Positions 53,011 through 61,951 of a stretch of 64,000 nucleotides of DNA are shown one piece after another. The translations under genes were made by a program, and so were the position numbers. A model generated the notes under the pieces. It made no database searches, was not told where the DNA came from, and worked only from the letters and a program-made list of their open reading frames with translations. This DNA is from CAVSUB01 sp963730995 (lineage in GTDB: Bacteria > Acidobacteriota > Vicinamibacteria > Vicinamibacterales > 2-12-FULL-66-21), in contig CAVSUB010000013.1 in the NCBI GenBank assembly GCA_963730995.1, forward strand, positions 310,001-374,000. The letters are read 5' to 3'. The first letter of the stretch is position 1. The number at the start of each line of letters is the position of its first letter.

Positions 53011-53756
53011 CGCGATTGGATTGAGTTGGAGGCAGCGCGTGAGCGCGCAAGGAGGATCGCGCCTGTGACGACTGCGGCAAGTGATGCGAGGTGCGCCACG
53101 GACAGGACGCCGAGAACACGGCGGTCCACGCGGATGAACTCTATTGCGAACCGGATGGCGCCAGCGAGAACGAGATAGGCGCCAAGGACCATCGTGTCCG
53201 ATCTCCCCTGCTTTCGGAATCGAAGCAGCAGGAAGAGCACAGGCATCAGAGCGACGGCCTCATAGAGTTGCGTCGGGTGCACAGGGACGTCCGTCGGAGG
53301 CAGGCCTTCGGGGAACGCCACGGCCCACGGGAGTGTGGTGGGCCGGCCGTAGTCGTCGCCGACGAGAAAGCATCCAATCCGTCCGATGGCGTGGCCGAGC
53401 GCCAGCCCCGGCGTCGCGGCGGCGAGCACCGCGAGCCGTGGCAGGTGCTTGCGATGCATGACCCACAGGCCGGCAAGCACGCCACCTGCAAATCCGCCGA
53501 ACCAGCTGAGACCGCCGCGACTGAAAACCAGGTCCTGGAGCGGCTCCTCTCCAAAGTGCTCAAATACCCAGAGCAGTTTGGCTCCCGCCAATCCGCCGAG
53601 GAGGCCGGCCATCGCAGCGTCGATTCCGGATTCCGGAAGTCCGCTGCGGTTCAGCTCCCGCCGGAACATCCAGAGTCCGGCGAGCGCGCCGAGCGCCACG
53701 AGTGCGCCAAAGCTGGTGATTTCGAAGCTGCCGATGCGAAACAGAACGGGGTAGAT
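53007..53756 (-). CDS. Prolipoprotein diacylglyceryl transferase-like protein
   Basis: About 249 residues, seven-helix Lgt fold: IYPVLFRIGSFEITSFGAL at the N-terminus, GGLSWFGGFAGGVLAGL, the GRIGCFLVGDDYGRP element where Lgt has GRxGNFxNxE, VHPTQLYEA, and a C-terminal membrane end. No canonical start codon precedes the conserved N-terminus; AGGAG is 7 bases before an ATC at 53756, while the GTG at 53699 would remove the first helix. Either an unusual start or a base error. Altered catalytic motif suggests a paralogue of Lgt rather than the main enzyme. Confidence 0.75.
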   Translation of the reverse strand: MYPVLFRIGSFEITSFGALVALGALAGLWMFRRELNRSGLPESGIDAAMAGLLGGLAGAKLLWVFEHFGEEPLQDLVFSRGGLSWFGGFAGGVLAGLWVMHRKHLPRLAVLAAATPGLALGHAIGRIGCFLVGDDYGRPTTLPWAVAFPEGLPPTDVPVHPTQLYEAVALMPVLFLLLRFRKQGRSDTMVLGAYLVLAGAIRFAIEFIRVDRRVLGVLSVAHLASLAAVVTGAILLARSRAASNSIQSR

Positions 53757-53843
53757 GTGTACTCTCCTGGGTCAATCATGGCACGTCAGCCGGTCGCCTT
53801 TGCTTGAACCTTCGGTCGGCCGACACGCCCTGCCAGGAATGGA

Positions 53844-54545
53844 CTAACGAGGAATGGTTCCTGCCGCGGCACGAGCCCGATGGAACACTTCGAGCTGTTC
53901 GTTCGCGCGCACGATCACGCCAAGGCTCTGCTCGATCGCACCGAGATGCGCACCCGGAACCGCGAAGTAGGCATCGGTTTCGTCCGCGCCCGTATAGACG
54001 CGGTTGCCGACGCAGCCGAAGCTGGCGGCGGTTCGTTCCGAGTTGATGGCTTCGGGCAGGACGGCGCACGTTGGCCGACCCATCGTCGCCATGCCTCCGG
54101 CGACGCCGGCAGCCTGTGCGGCTTCGGAGAGGAGCATCAACTGCCGGGCATTGCCGCGGACCAGTACCACGTCCGGTGGTACCGGCGCGCTTGACAGCGG
54201 CGAGTACACCGCCACCTGGAGCGGAGTCTTTCGCGTCGGAATTCGTGGCACTTCTTCCATCTTGATATAGGACAAGTCCACCATCGTCTGGACGAGGCCC
54301 ATCAATTCCTGCTGCTCCGACGGCGAGAGCGTGACGTTGTGGGTGTGGGCGCCCACCGGGCAGCGCTTGTGATCGTCGGCAACTGTGAAGAAGACCTCGC
54401 CCTGCGCAGCGCGCCGCCAGTATCCGCAGCCTGCCGGTTCTCCAGCTGAAACATGCTTAACACCGGCTGGAGGAGCATCGGCGAACGTGATGGCGACTGG
54501 TGGTGAGGTCAGCTGGAGCAGGTCTGTGAGGGACGACTGGGGCAT
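53844..54545 (-). CDS. DUF169 protein
   Basis: A 233-residue member of the DUF169 family: SPPVAITFADAPPAGV near the start, cysteine clusters GCGYWRRA, DHKRCPVGAHTH, RPTCAVLPEA and FGCVGNRVYTG, and FAVPGAHLGAIEQSL. The paired cysteines suggest a metal or Fe-S site, function unknown. ATG at 54545. The following bases to YbjQ hold no other gene. Confidence 0.85.
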   Translation of the reverse strand: MPQSSLTDLLQLTSPPVAITFADAPPAGVKHVSAGEPAGCGYWRRAAQGEVFFTVADDHKRCPVGAHTHNVTLSPSEQQELMGLVQTMVDLSYIKMEEVPRIPTRKTPLQVAVYSPLSSAPVPPDVVLVRGNARQLMLLSEAAQAAGVAGGMATMGRPTCAVLPEAINSERTAASFGCVGNRVYTGADETDAYFAVPGAHLGAIEQSLGVIVRANEQLEVFHRARAAAGTIPR

Positions 54546-54624
54546 GAAACATTCCTCCTCGATTCGACAAAACTATACATTGAGCGATCCAGATGTGACG
54601 AACGAGACAGTGAACTCGCCTGCG

Positions 54625-54966
54625 CTAGCGAGCAACCGGCTCCACAACGACGGCGGTGCCGTACGCGAGAACCTCAGTGATTCCGGCCGCGATTTCGTTG
54701 GCGTCGTAGCGGACGCCGATGATCGCATTGGCGCCCGCATCCGTCGCATGGGCGATCATGAGCTGAAAAGCATCGTCTCGGGCGCGCTCGCAGAGCTCGG
54801 TGTAGAGCGTGATGTTTCCGCCGACGAGCGATTGCAGTCCCGCGCCAATCGTTCCAACGATGCTCCGCGAGCGGACGATGATGCCGCGTACCAGGCCCAG
54901 GTTCCTGATGATGCGCTGGTTCGGCAGCTCGAATGCGGTCGTCACGAGCCTGGGGTCGAGTGCCAT
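54625..54966 (-). CDS. YbjQ-family (UPF0145) protein
   Basis: A 113-residue YbjQ-type protein: VTTAFELPNQRIIRNLGLVRGIIVRSR, GGNITLYTELCERARDDAFQLMIAHATDAGANAIIGVRYD and ITEVLAYGTAVVVE. The family is widespread and of unknown function. ATG at 54966. Confidence 0.93.
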   Translation of the reverse strand: MALDPRLVTTAFELPNQRIIRNLGLVRGIIVRSRSIVGTIGAGLQSLVGGNITLYTELCERARDDAFQLMIAHATDAGANAIIGVRYDANEIAAGITEVLAYGTAVVVEPVAR

Positions 54967-55032
54967 GTCGTCACCTCCGTGTGCACTCTACCCGATCAAC
55001 CGAAACGACGTTTCGTATCGGTTGGAGTCGGA

Positions 55033-55719
55033 CTATCTGCGAAAGAACATCGTGCCGCCCAGGACGAGCAGGCCGACCGACACACCTCCGCATAACAGGC
55101 CCCACACCCAGTACGGCAGAAAGAGCGCGTCGGACATCACGGCCACGTCCGATGGCATCGGTCCGGCCGACGTGAGGGCGACGTTCGTGAAGAGATAGTC
55201 GCCGCGCGAAAACACGGACAGGGCGAGCTGAACTGCGAGCAGCAGGAGTGCCGTCTGAGAGAACGCTGGCGCGCGTACGGCGATCAGAAGGAACACCGCG
55301 GCGAGGACGAGGGTGAACACCATGCCGAACGCGTTTCGAGTCAGGAGGAGCGCGACGAGGACGAGGCCAGCGCCCAGTATGCCGAGGGCGACCCGGGCGT
55401 GCCGGGTGGTGCGTCCCAGGACCAGGAGCAGGAATGCCGCGAGAGCGGGCCCTACGAGGCCCGCGCCGGCTACAGTAGCGGTAGCGAGTCTGCCGAAGCC
55501 GCCTCTCCAGAGCGCGACTCCGCTGCCATCTGCGTGCAATCGGAGCGACTCGAAGCTTCCGCCAAGGAGCACCGCAGCCAGCCCGTGTCCCAGTTCGTGT
55601 GCCAGCGTCGACACGAGGACGAGCGGCCAGGCGATCGTGCGGCCGAACGGGACCGCATACAGAAGGGCGGTGACGAGCACGCTGATCGCGAGAACGCGCG
55701 GCGCGCGATCGGTGGCCAT
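55033..55719 (-). CDS. Membrane metallopeptidase, M50B-like
   Basis: A 228-residue membrane protein with HELGHG near residue 41, in the pattern of M50-type peptidases, and six or more hydrophobic helices (RTIAWPLVLVSTLAHELGHGLAAVLLGG, VAGAGLVGPALAAFLLLVLG, ILGAGLVLVALLLTRNAFG, VFTLVLAAVFLLIAV). No PDZ domain. Substrate unknown. ATG at 55719. Confidence 0.85.
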   Translation of the reverse strand: MATDRAPRVLAISVLVTALLYAVPFGRTIAWPLVLVSTLAHELGHGLAAVLLGGSFESLRLHADGSGVALWRGGFGRLATATVAGAGLVGPALAAFLLLVLGRTTRHARVALGILGAGLVLVALLLTRNAFGMVFTLVLAAVFLLIAVRAPAFSQTALLLLAVQLALSVFSRGDYLFTNVALTSAGPMPSDVAVMSDALFLPYWVWGLLCGGVSVGLLVLGGTMFFRR

Positions 55720-55741
55720 CGCGCGCGCAGCGTAGCACGAT

Positions 55742-57061
55742 TCAGCTGAGGTCGACCGCCATCATCGTGCGCCGGTCGCGAATGTACAGACGTGACCCGA
55801 CCAGCGCGGGCGGTGTCCATGCGAGGTGCGTCAGCAGAGGCGCTTTCGCGGCGATTTGAAATCCCTGCGGCGAGGGATGCGCGATCATGAGCGTGCCCTC
55901 CTGGTCCAGGGTGATCAGCTTCTGATCCGCCCACACGAAGGTGGCTTTCTCGATGCTGCGTTCCTGCCAGAGAATCTTGCCGCTGCGGGCCTCGACGGCG
56001 CTGAGAATCGCCTGGCTCCCCTTCCCGCCACTCGAGAAGTAGATCGCGTTGCCCACGCGCATGGCGTTGCCGTGATGGAGCCGCAGCCGGTTGGATGACC
56101 ACAACTCGGTCGCCTTCGTCTGCATTCCATTCCTCTGCAGCTCGATCATCTTGCTGCCGGCGTTGTACTCGGCCGAGACGAAGAGCAGGTTGTCGGAAGT
56201 CCAGAGGGGCGTCGAGATGGCAATCGAGTAGTCGGCCTTGAACGGTACCTGCCATTGCAGATCGCCGTTGTGCGGATTGACACCGATGACGGCGCCGTCC
56301 AGCAGGACCACCAGCTGCTCGAGCCCGTTGACGTCGATCAGCACCGGCGAGGAATAGACGTTTCCGAAATCGTTCTTCGCCCACGCCAGTTTGCCGTCCG
56401 CCTGCTGGAACGCCATCAAGGCTTTGCCGGGGCCGCCGACCGGCACGATCACCGTCTCGCGGAACGCGATCGGACTGCACGCGTAACCGTACATGAGGCG
56501 CGAGCCGCCGTGCTGTGCCCAGAGCTCCTGAGCCCAGAGCATTTTGCCTGTTTTCTTGTCGAGGCATTGGAGACGGCCGAAGACACCGGTGGTGAACAAG
56601 CGATCGCCGACGACGAGCGGCGTGGAGTACGGACCGTTCCCCGTGTCCTTGGCGGCGTCACTCGTGAACGTCATGGCGTTGGACTGTTCCCAGATCGTGG
56701 CGCCCGTTTCAGCGCTTGCCGCGAGGACGAACTCCTGCCGCGGTTTCCCGTACATCGTGTAGAGGACGCCGTTCTCGACCGCCGGAGACGAGTAGCCTTC
56801 CCCGATCGGGCGCTTCCAGATGACCGGCGGTCCACCGGCAGGCCATGTATCCTTCAGCCCGGTGGCTTCCGTCTGGAAGTTGCGATGCGGTCCGCCCCAT
56901 TGCGTCCAGGGAACGCCAGCGGGAGTGGCTTGCACGACCGGCTTGGGAGCTTGACCAGCAGGCGCTGCTGGTTTGGACTGAGTGCCTGGTGGTCCTGGCT
57001 TGGCAGTCTGCCCCAGACCAGGCAGAGCCAGCGACAGGCTCAGGAAGGTTCGTCGATCCAT
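55742..57061 (-). CDS. Tat-exported PQQ-like beta-propeller protein
   Basis: A 439-residue protein with a Tat-type signal (MDRRTFLSLSLALPGLG) and PQQ/BamB-like propeller blades: WTQWGGPHRNFQTEA, GYSSPAVENGVLYTMYG, GPYSTPLVVGDRLFTTGVFGRLQCLDKKTGKMLW, GNVYSSPVLIDVNGLEQLVVLLDGAVIGVNPHNGDLQW, and the final IRDRRTMMAVDLS. No quinoprotein catalytic residues noted. Start at the ATG 57061; frame extension to 57130 lacks conservation. Confidence 0.88.
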   Translation of the reverse strand: MDRRTFLSLSLALPGLGQTAKPGPPGTQSKPAAPAGQAPKPVVQATPAGVPWTQWGGPHRNFQTEATGLKDTWPAGGPPVIWKRPIGEGYSSPAVENGVLYTMYGKPRQEFVLAASAETGATIWEQSNAMTFTSDAAKDTGNGPYSTPLVVGDRLFTTGVFGRLQCLDKKTGKMLWAQELWAQHGGSRLMYGYACSPIAFRETVIVPVGGPGKALMAFQQADGKLAWAKNDFGNVYSSPVLIDVNGLEQLVVLLDGAVIGVNPHNGDLQWQVPFKADYSIAISTPLWTSDNLLFVSAEYNAGSKMIELQRNGMQTKATELWSSNRLRLHHGNAMRVGNAIYFSSGGKGSQAILSAVEARSGKILWQERSIEKATFVWADQKLITLDQEGTLMIAHPSPQGFQIAAKAPLLTHLAWTPPALVGSRLYIRDRRTMMAVDLS

Positions 57062-57277
57062 ATCGTCCCTTTCCACAGAGAATGGACTCTCTGAATTGGT
57101 GCGGAGCGTCGAGACTGCCTCGCCTTCCACTCGTTACAAAGCCTGTGCCGCGGAATCCCGCAGATTTCGGCCGCGCGTCTCTCGGCTTCGACACCCGCGG
57201 CTGCGAATTGTTCGCTCGTGGGAACGTCGGTTCCGGAAGCGAACGCGGACGCGGCCCGGATCTCCAAGAGGAACAAC

Positions 57278-58660
57278 ATGAACACCACGCACGACGCCAT
57301 CATCATCGGAACCGGCCAGGCGGGGCCGTCGCTCGCCAGCCGCTTGAGCCGCGAAGGGATGAGCGTGGCGATTGTCGAACGGCATCTCGTCGGTGGCACC
57401 TGCGTGAATACAGGCTGCATCCCGACGAAAGCCATGGTCGCCAGTGCCTATGCAGCCCATCTTGCGCGCCGCGCCGTTGACTATGGCGTGACCATTGATG
57501 GACGGATCGGTGTGGACATCCCGAGCGTCAAGGCCCGCAAGGACGCAATCTCCGCCAAGTCTCGACAGGGCCTCGAGAAGATGCTGAAGGGCCTCGAGAA
57601 GTGCGACGTGTTCCGGGGCCACGCCCGCTTCCGCTCGGCACGGGAGGTCGCGGTTGGTGAGACCCTCCTCCGCGCCGACCGCATCTTCATCAACGTCGGC
57701 GGTCGTGCCGCGGTCCCAAAGCTGCCCGGCATCGATCGCACCCCGTTTCTCACGAACAGCTCGATGATGGACTTGAGCGTCCTGCCCGAGCACCTCGTCG
57801 TCGTCGGCGGGAGCTACGTCGGCCTCGAGTTCGGCCAGATGTTCCGGCGCTTCGGAAGTCAGGTCACGATCGTCGAGATGGGATCGGCGCTCATCGGACG
57901 GGAGGATGCGGACGTTTCCGGGGCCATCCGGGATCTGCTCGAGGAGGAAGGTATCGGCGTTCGCCTGAACGCCCGCTGCATCACCGTCAGCGGCGGTGGC
58001 TCGAAGGTTACCGCGCACGTCGAGTGCACGGAGGGCGAACCGGCCGTCACGGGCTCGCACCTGCTGCTGGCGACGGGCCGCCGCCCGAATACCGACGACC
58101 TTGGACTCGATGCCGCGGGCATCAAGCAGGACGAGCGGGGCTATGTGGTGGTCGACGATCAACTGCGCACGAGCGTGGAGGGCGTCTGGGCGCTCGGCGA
58201 TTGCAACGGGAAGGGCGCATTCACCCACACCTCCTACAACGACTACGAGATCGTCGCGGCCAACCTCCTCGAGTCCGGGCAACGCCGAGTCTCGGATCGC
58301 ATTCCGGCGTACGCCCTCTATATCGATCCGCCACTCGGACGGGCCGGCTTGACCGAAGCACAGGTTCGCGATCGCGGACGACCGGCGCTCGTTGGTACCC
58401 GCGCGATGACACGCGTCGGGCGCGCGGTCGAAAAAGGCGAAACAAAGGGATTCATGAAGGTCCTGGTGGATCGCGACAGCCGCGAAATTCTCGGCGCCTC
58501 GGTGTTGGGCACTGGCGGCGATGAGGTCATCCACTGCGTGCTCGACACGATGTACGCGAAAGCCCCGTGTGACGTGCTCCAGCACGCCGTGAACATCCAT
58601 CCCACGGTGTCCGAGTTGATCCCGACTGTGCTCGGAGACCTCAAGCCGCTGCAGGTCTGA
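57278..58660 (+). CDS. Pyridine nucleotide-disulfide oxidoreductase (mercuric reductase/dihydrolipoamide dehydrogenase-like)
   Basis: A 460-residue flavoprotein. FAD site GTGQAGPSLASRLSREG, redox cysteines in GGTCVNTGCIPTK near residue 44, NAD(P)H site VVGGSYVGLEFGQMF, ATGRRPNTDDLGLDAAG, and the dimer-interface His-Pro in VNIHPTVSELIPTVL. There is no MerR-type N-terminal domain or vicinal C-terminal cysteine pair, so it is probably a general disulfide reductase. ATG at 57278. Start of the right-hand cluster. Confidence 0.92.
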   Translation: MNTTHDAIIIGTGQAGPSLASRLSREGMSVAIVERHLVGGTCVNTGCIPTKAMVASAYAAHLARRAVDYGVTIDGRIGVDIPSVKARKDAISAKSRQGLEKMLKGLEKCDVFRGHARFRSAREVAVGETLLRADRIFINVGGRAAVPKLPGIDRTPFLTNSSMMDLSVLPEHLVVVGGSYVGLEFGQMFRRFGSQVTIVEMGSALIGREDADVSGAIRDLLEEEGIGVRLNARCITVSGGGSKVTAHVECTEGEPAVTGSHLLLATGRRPNTDDLGLDAAGIKQDERGYVVVDDQLRTSVEGVWALGDCNGKGAFTHTSYNDYEIVAANLLESGQRRVSDRIPAYALYIDPPLGRAGLTEAQVRDRGRPALVGTRAMTRVGRAVEKGETKGFMKVLVDRDSREILGASVLGTGGDEVIHCVLDTMYAKAPCDVLQHAVNIHPTVSELIPTVLGDLKPLQV

Positions 58661-58694
58661 AGAGGATCTGAAGATCAGGAGCCGCACGGCTACA

Positions 58695-59687
58695 ATGAGA
58701 TCGATGCGATTCGCGATTTGCAACGAACAATTCGAAGGCTGGACATTCGATCGGATTTGTCAGTTCGTCCGGAGCGCAGGCTACGAAGGCCTCGAGGTCG
58801 CTCCGTTCACGCTGGCTCCTCTGATTACGGACGTATCCCCCGCTCAGCGAGCCGAGCTGAAGCAGCAGGCTGCTGACGCCGGTATCGAGATCCTCGGCCT
58901 CCACTGGTTGCTGGCAAAAACGCAGGGCTTCCACCTCACGTCGCCGGAGACCGAAGTTCGGCGCCGGACTGCCGCGTATCTCGTTTCGCTGGCCGAGGCG
59001 TGCCACGATCTCGGCGGGCGGCTGATGGTCTTCGGCTCGCCCGGCCAAAGGTCCCTGTTGCCCGGCGTGACGACGGAACAGGCGTTCGCACTGGCGTCCG
59101 AGGTGTTCCGTTCAGCGATGCCGCGGATGGCCGACGTCGGCGTCACGCTCTGCATGGAGCCGCTCTCGCCTGCCGAGACGGACTTCGTCAACACGTGTGA
59201 CGACGCTCGTCGATTGGCGGAGATGGTCTCGCATCCGAACTTCGTGCTGCACCTCGACGTGAAGGCCATGTACAGCGAACACACGCCTCCAACGGAATTG
59301 ATCCGTCGTCATGGACGTGCCGCCGGTCATTTCCACGCCAACGATGCCAACCGGCGTGGTCCCGGTTTCGGCGACGTCGACTTCGTTCCCATCTTCCAGG
59401 CGCTTCAGGATGCCGGCTACGACCGCTGGGTCTCGGTCGAGGTGTTCGACTACTCGCCCGACCCGGAAACCATCGCTCGCAAGAGCATCGAGTACATGTC
59501 GAATTGTCGCGACCGGGTGGCGGCGAAGACGAGGGGCCGGCAGGCCTGGCAACTGAATCCGGCGCCAGACTCGGCGACGCAGGTTCGTGACAACGTGCGC
59601 CCAGGGACCGACGAGGCTCAGTCTTCGGGGAGCGGTGTCCCCTTGGTTTCCGGCGCCCAGATCAGCGCGACGGTCCCAATCAGATAG
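58695..59687 (+). CDS. Xylose-isomerase-like TIM-barrel protein (hydroxypyruvate isomerase family)
   Basis: A 330-residue AP-endonuclease-2/hydroxypyruvate-isomerase-like barrel: FRSAGYEGLEVAPF, GIEILGLHWLLA, CMEPLSPAETDFVNT, HLDVKAMYSEH, GHFHANDANRRGPGFGDVDF and VSVEVFDYSPDPE, which contain the Glu/Asp/His metal ligands. The last about 65 residues are an extra tail that overlaps the convergent MFS gene by 70 bases. ATG at 58695, with another at 58704. Probably a carbohydrate epimerase or isomerase. Confidence 0.85.
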   Translation: MRSMRFAICNEQFEGWTFDRICQFVRSAGYEGLEVAPFTLAPLITDVSPAQRAELKQQAADAGIEILGLHWLLAKTQGFHLTSPETEVRRRTAAYLVSLAEACHDLGGRLMVFGSPGQRSLLPGVTTEQAFALASEVFRSAMPRMADVGVTLCMEPLSPAETDFVNTCDDARRLAEMVSHPNFVLHLDVKAMYSEHTPPTELIRRHGRAAGHFHANDANRRGPGFGDVDFVPIFQALQDAGYDRWVSVEVFDYSPDPETIARKSIEYMSNCRDRVAAKTRGRQAWQLNPAPDSATQVRDNVRPGTDEAQSSGSGVPLVSGAQISATVPIR

Positions 59688-60952
59688 ACGCTCGACATGA
59701 GCACTGCCGCGGTGCGAAACGACATCACCGTCGCCAGGTATCCGAAGAGAATGGGCGCAGGGGCAGCCAGATAACGCACGGTGTTGTAGCAGAAGCCCAC
59801 GCCCGTTCCCCGCAGGCGCGTCGGGAACAACTCCGGAAAGTAGATCGAATACCCGGCGAAGACGGCCAGCTGCGCGAAGCCCATCATCGGAAGCATCCAA
59901 TAGGCGTCGCTGGCCGAGTGGAGTGACGTGAACACGAACGCGGTCACGGTCATGCTGAGCAGGAGTGCGCCGAGAAACGCGATGCGACGGCTCAGAAATG
60001 CCGCGATCATCGTGAACGTCACCATCCCGAAGAACGAGCCGACATCCTGAAGCGCCGTGCCGAGTCCGCGGACGCGATCGACGACAGCCTGCGTCTCGCC
60101 TCGCAGCGCGGTCGAGATCAACTCGGGCGAGAAGAAGCCGATGCCCCACAGGCCGATCATGCCCGACACGCCGAGCAGGAGTCCTACGACGGTGTTCTTG
60201 CGCCACCTGGGGTCACGGAACAATTCGACCGGAGAGCCGATGCTCGATCGGACTCCCCCACTCGAAGCCGCCCCTGCCTTCGCGCGCAGCCACGCCTCGG
60301 GCTCCTTGAGCACGAAGATGATCGGCACGATGAGGAGGGAGGGCACGATGCCGACGAAGAAGAGCGCCCGCCAGCCGCTGTAGGAACCGAAGACGTCGTG
60401 AGCTCCAGGCGGAATGGCAAGGCTCGTAAGCGAGCCGATGATGTTCCCGAGGGCCGACAACGCTTGGAGCGAGCCCAGCGCCATGGCGCGAAATGCCGCC
60501 GGCACACTCTCCGCCACCAGCGTCGTCGCGGCGCCGAACATCCCGCCAACGCCGAGGCCGACGAGAAACCGGTAAATCGTGAAGTCCACCCAGGAGTGGG
60601 CGAGCCCCGAGAGCCCCGTGAACCCGGAGTAGATCACCAGCGTGACCATCATGGTCTTCACGCGCCCGAGCCGATCGCTCATCATCCCGAAGATGATGCC
60701 GCCAGTCGCCCAGCCGAGGATCATCGACGTCGTGGCATAGCCGCTGAGCGTCTTGATCGATTGTGCGATCTGCGGATCTCCAGCGAGGAGTTCCCGGAGC
60801 GCGGACTCCCGTGCGAGGATGAACAGCCGCTGGTCCATGCAGTCGAACAGCCATCCGCACGAGGCAATGATCACGACGAGCCAGTGATAGGGAGTGACGC
60901 CCTCGAATACCCTCCCCTTGCCGGTCTCGCTCGCCGAGCTTTGTGTGTGCAC
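59618..60952 (-). CDS. MFS transporter (sugar/acid:H+ symporter type)
   Basis: A 444-residue 12-helix transporter with MFS signatures: GGIIFGMMSDRLGRVKTMM, FLVGLGVGGMFGAATTLVAES, and YFPELFPTRLRGTGVGFCYN. This is the metabolite:H+ symporter branch. Start GTG at 60952. Its last 70 bases overlap the 3' end of the preceding barrel gene in the opposite orientation. Likely imports the substrate of the neighbouring isomerases. Confidence 0.9.
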   Translation of the reverse strand: MHTQSSASETGKGRVFEGVTPYHWLVVIIASCGWLFDCMDQRLFILARESALRELLAGDPQIAQSIKTLSGYATTSMILGWATGGIIFGMMSDRLGRVKTMMVTLVIYSGFTGLSGLAHSWVDFTIYRFLVGLGVGGMFGAATTLVAESVPAAFRAMALGSLQALSALGNIIGSLTSLAIPPGAHDVFGSYSGWRALFFVGIVPSLLIVPIIFVLKEPEAWLRAKAGAASSGGVRSSIGSPVELFRDPRWRKNTVVGLLLGVSGMIGLWGIGFFSPELISTALRGETQAVVDRVRGLGTALQDVGSFFGMVTFTMIAAFLSRRIAFLGALLLSMTVTAFVFTSLHSASDAYWMLPMMGFAQLAVFAGYSIYFPELFPTRLRGTGVGFCYNTVRYLAAPAPILFGYLATVMSFRTAAVLMSSVYLIGTVALIWAPETKGTPLPED

Positions 60953-61031
60953 GCGGATCCTTCTGGAGGTCGCGCGCGGAAGCGCGCTATCGAGGGATTC
61001 TACACGGTCAGCTGTTGATGGGGACGCGACA

Positions 61032-61892
61032 CTAGGCGCTCACCAGGGCACGGAGGTTGCGCCCGCAGATGGTGCTCGCCTCGAGCCTGTCGCCGTTCGG
61101 CCCACGCCAGTGGGTCTCGAGGCTCACAGCGCCTTTATAGCCGTCGTGCCGGAGGGCGTTGAGCTGTCCCTTCCAGTCCAGCCGCATCTCGCCGAGCGGC
61201 CCCCAGGTCGCCGTGTGCCCGTTGACGACGCAGTCCTTCGCGTGCACGTGGATGATTCGTGCGTGTGGAAGCGTGGCGTAGCCGTTCGGGTACGGCGTCT
61301 CGCCAAGAATGGACGCGTTTGCCGGGTCCCAGATCAAGCCCAACGCGGGATGGTCGACGGCCGCCAGCAAGCGCGCGGCTTCGGCGCCGGTGCCGACGTT
61401 GCAGGCGTGCTCGTTCTCGAGACCGATTACGATTCCACGCGGCACGGCCTGGTCGGCGAGGTCGCGAAGCGCGGCCGCGACTCTGTCGAACACGCGCTCC
61501 GGCTCGGTGGTGCGCCAGTAGGAGAACACGCGGATGATCCGGGCGCCTGTTCTCTCGGCGACCTCGAACGCGCGGCGCGTGAGCCGTGGCTGGTCTTCGA
61601 AGGTGTACGTGGAGCCGAACACGTCCTGCTGAAACCGCGGGTCCACCGGCGGAGCGTTGGGAAGGACGCATTTGAGCAGCGGCGACGCGAGGCTGAGCAC
61701 GCGCATCCCGTGACGCTCGACGGCCTCCCGTGCCTTGTCCAGCTCTTCGTTCGAGAGCTCGATGGCGTTGCGGCCCCAGATCACGCGAAGCTCCGCGCCG
61801 GTCATGCCGACGTCGCGCATGGCGCGTAACGCCGTGTCGAAATCGTCGGTGGAGAATTCGTCAGTGATGGCGGCGGTCTGGAAATGTTGCAT
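61032..61892 (-). CDS. Xylose-isomerase-like TIM-barrel protein
   Basis: A 286-residue sugar-phosphate isomerase/epimerase-type barrel: ALRAMRDVGMTGAELRVIWG, RIIRVFSYWRTTEPE, IVIGLENEHACNVG, LGLIWDPANAS, ARIIHVHAKDC and GYKGAVSLETHW, giving the Glu, Asp, His, Glu metal positions. ATG at 61892 (MQHFQTAAITDEFS). Part of the cluster with a second barrel 59 bases upstream. Substrate unknown. Confidence 0.88.
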   Translation of the reverse strand: MQHFQTAAITDEFSTDDFDTALRAMRDVGMTGAELRVIWGRNAIELSNEELDKAREAVERHGMRVLSLASPLLKCVLPNAPPVDPRFQQDVFGSTYTFEDQPRLTRRAFEVAERTGARIIRVFSYWRTTEPERVFDRVAAALRDLADQAVPRGIVIGLENEHACNVGTGAEAARLLAAVDHPALGLIWDPANASILGETPYPNGYATLPHARIIHVHAKDCVVNGHTATWGPLGEMRLDWKGQLNALRHDGYKGAVSLETHWRGPNGDRLEASTICGRNLRALVSA

Positions 61893-61912
61893 CGGTTTAG
61901 AAATCAGGGCTC

Positions 61913-61940
61913 CAGGGGTTCCAAGGGTTCGAGCGGTTCC
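61913..61940. repeat. GGGTTC-type tandem repeat
   Basis: GGGGTTCC, AGGGTTCG and GCGGTTCC in series, similar to the GGTTC tract at 13935. It lies in the gap between two barrel genes. Confidence 0.6.
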
Positions 61941-61951
61941 GTAGACGCGGG

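Noticed and set aside
53007..53699. GTG start at 53699 for the lgt-like gene
   Set aside because: It would remove the conserved IYPVLFRIGSFEITSFG helix, although it is the first canonical start codon.
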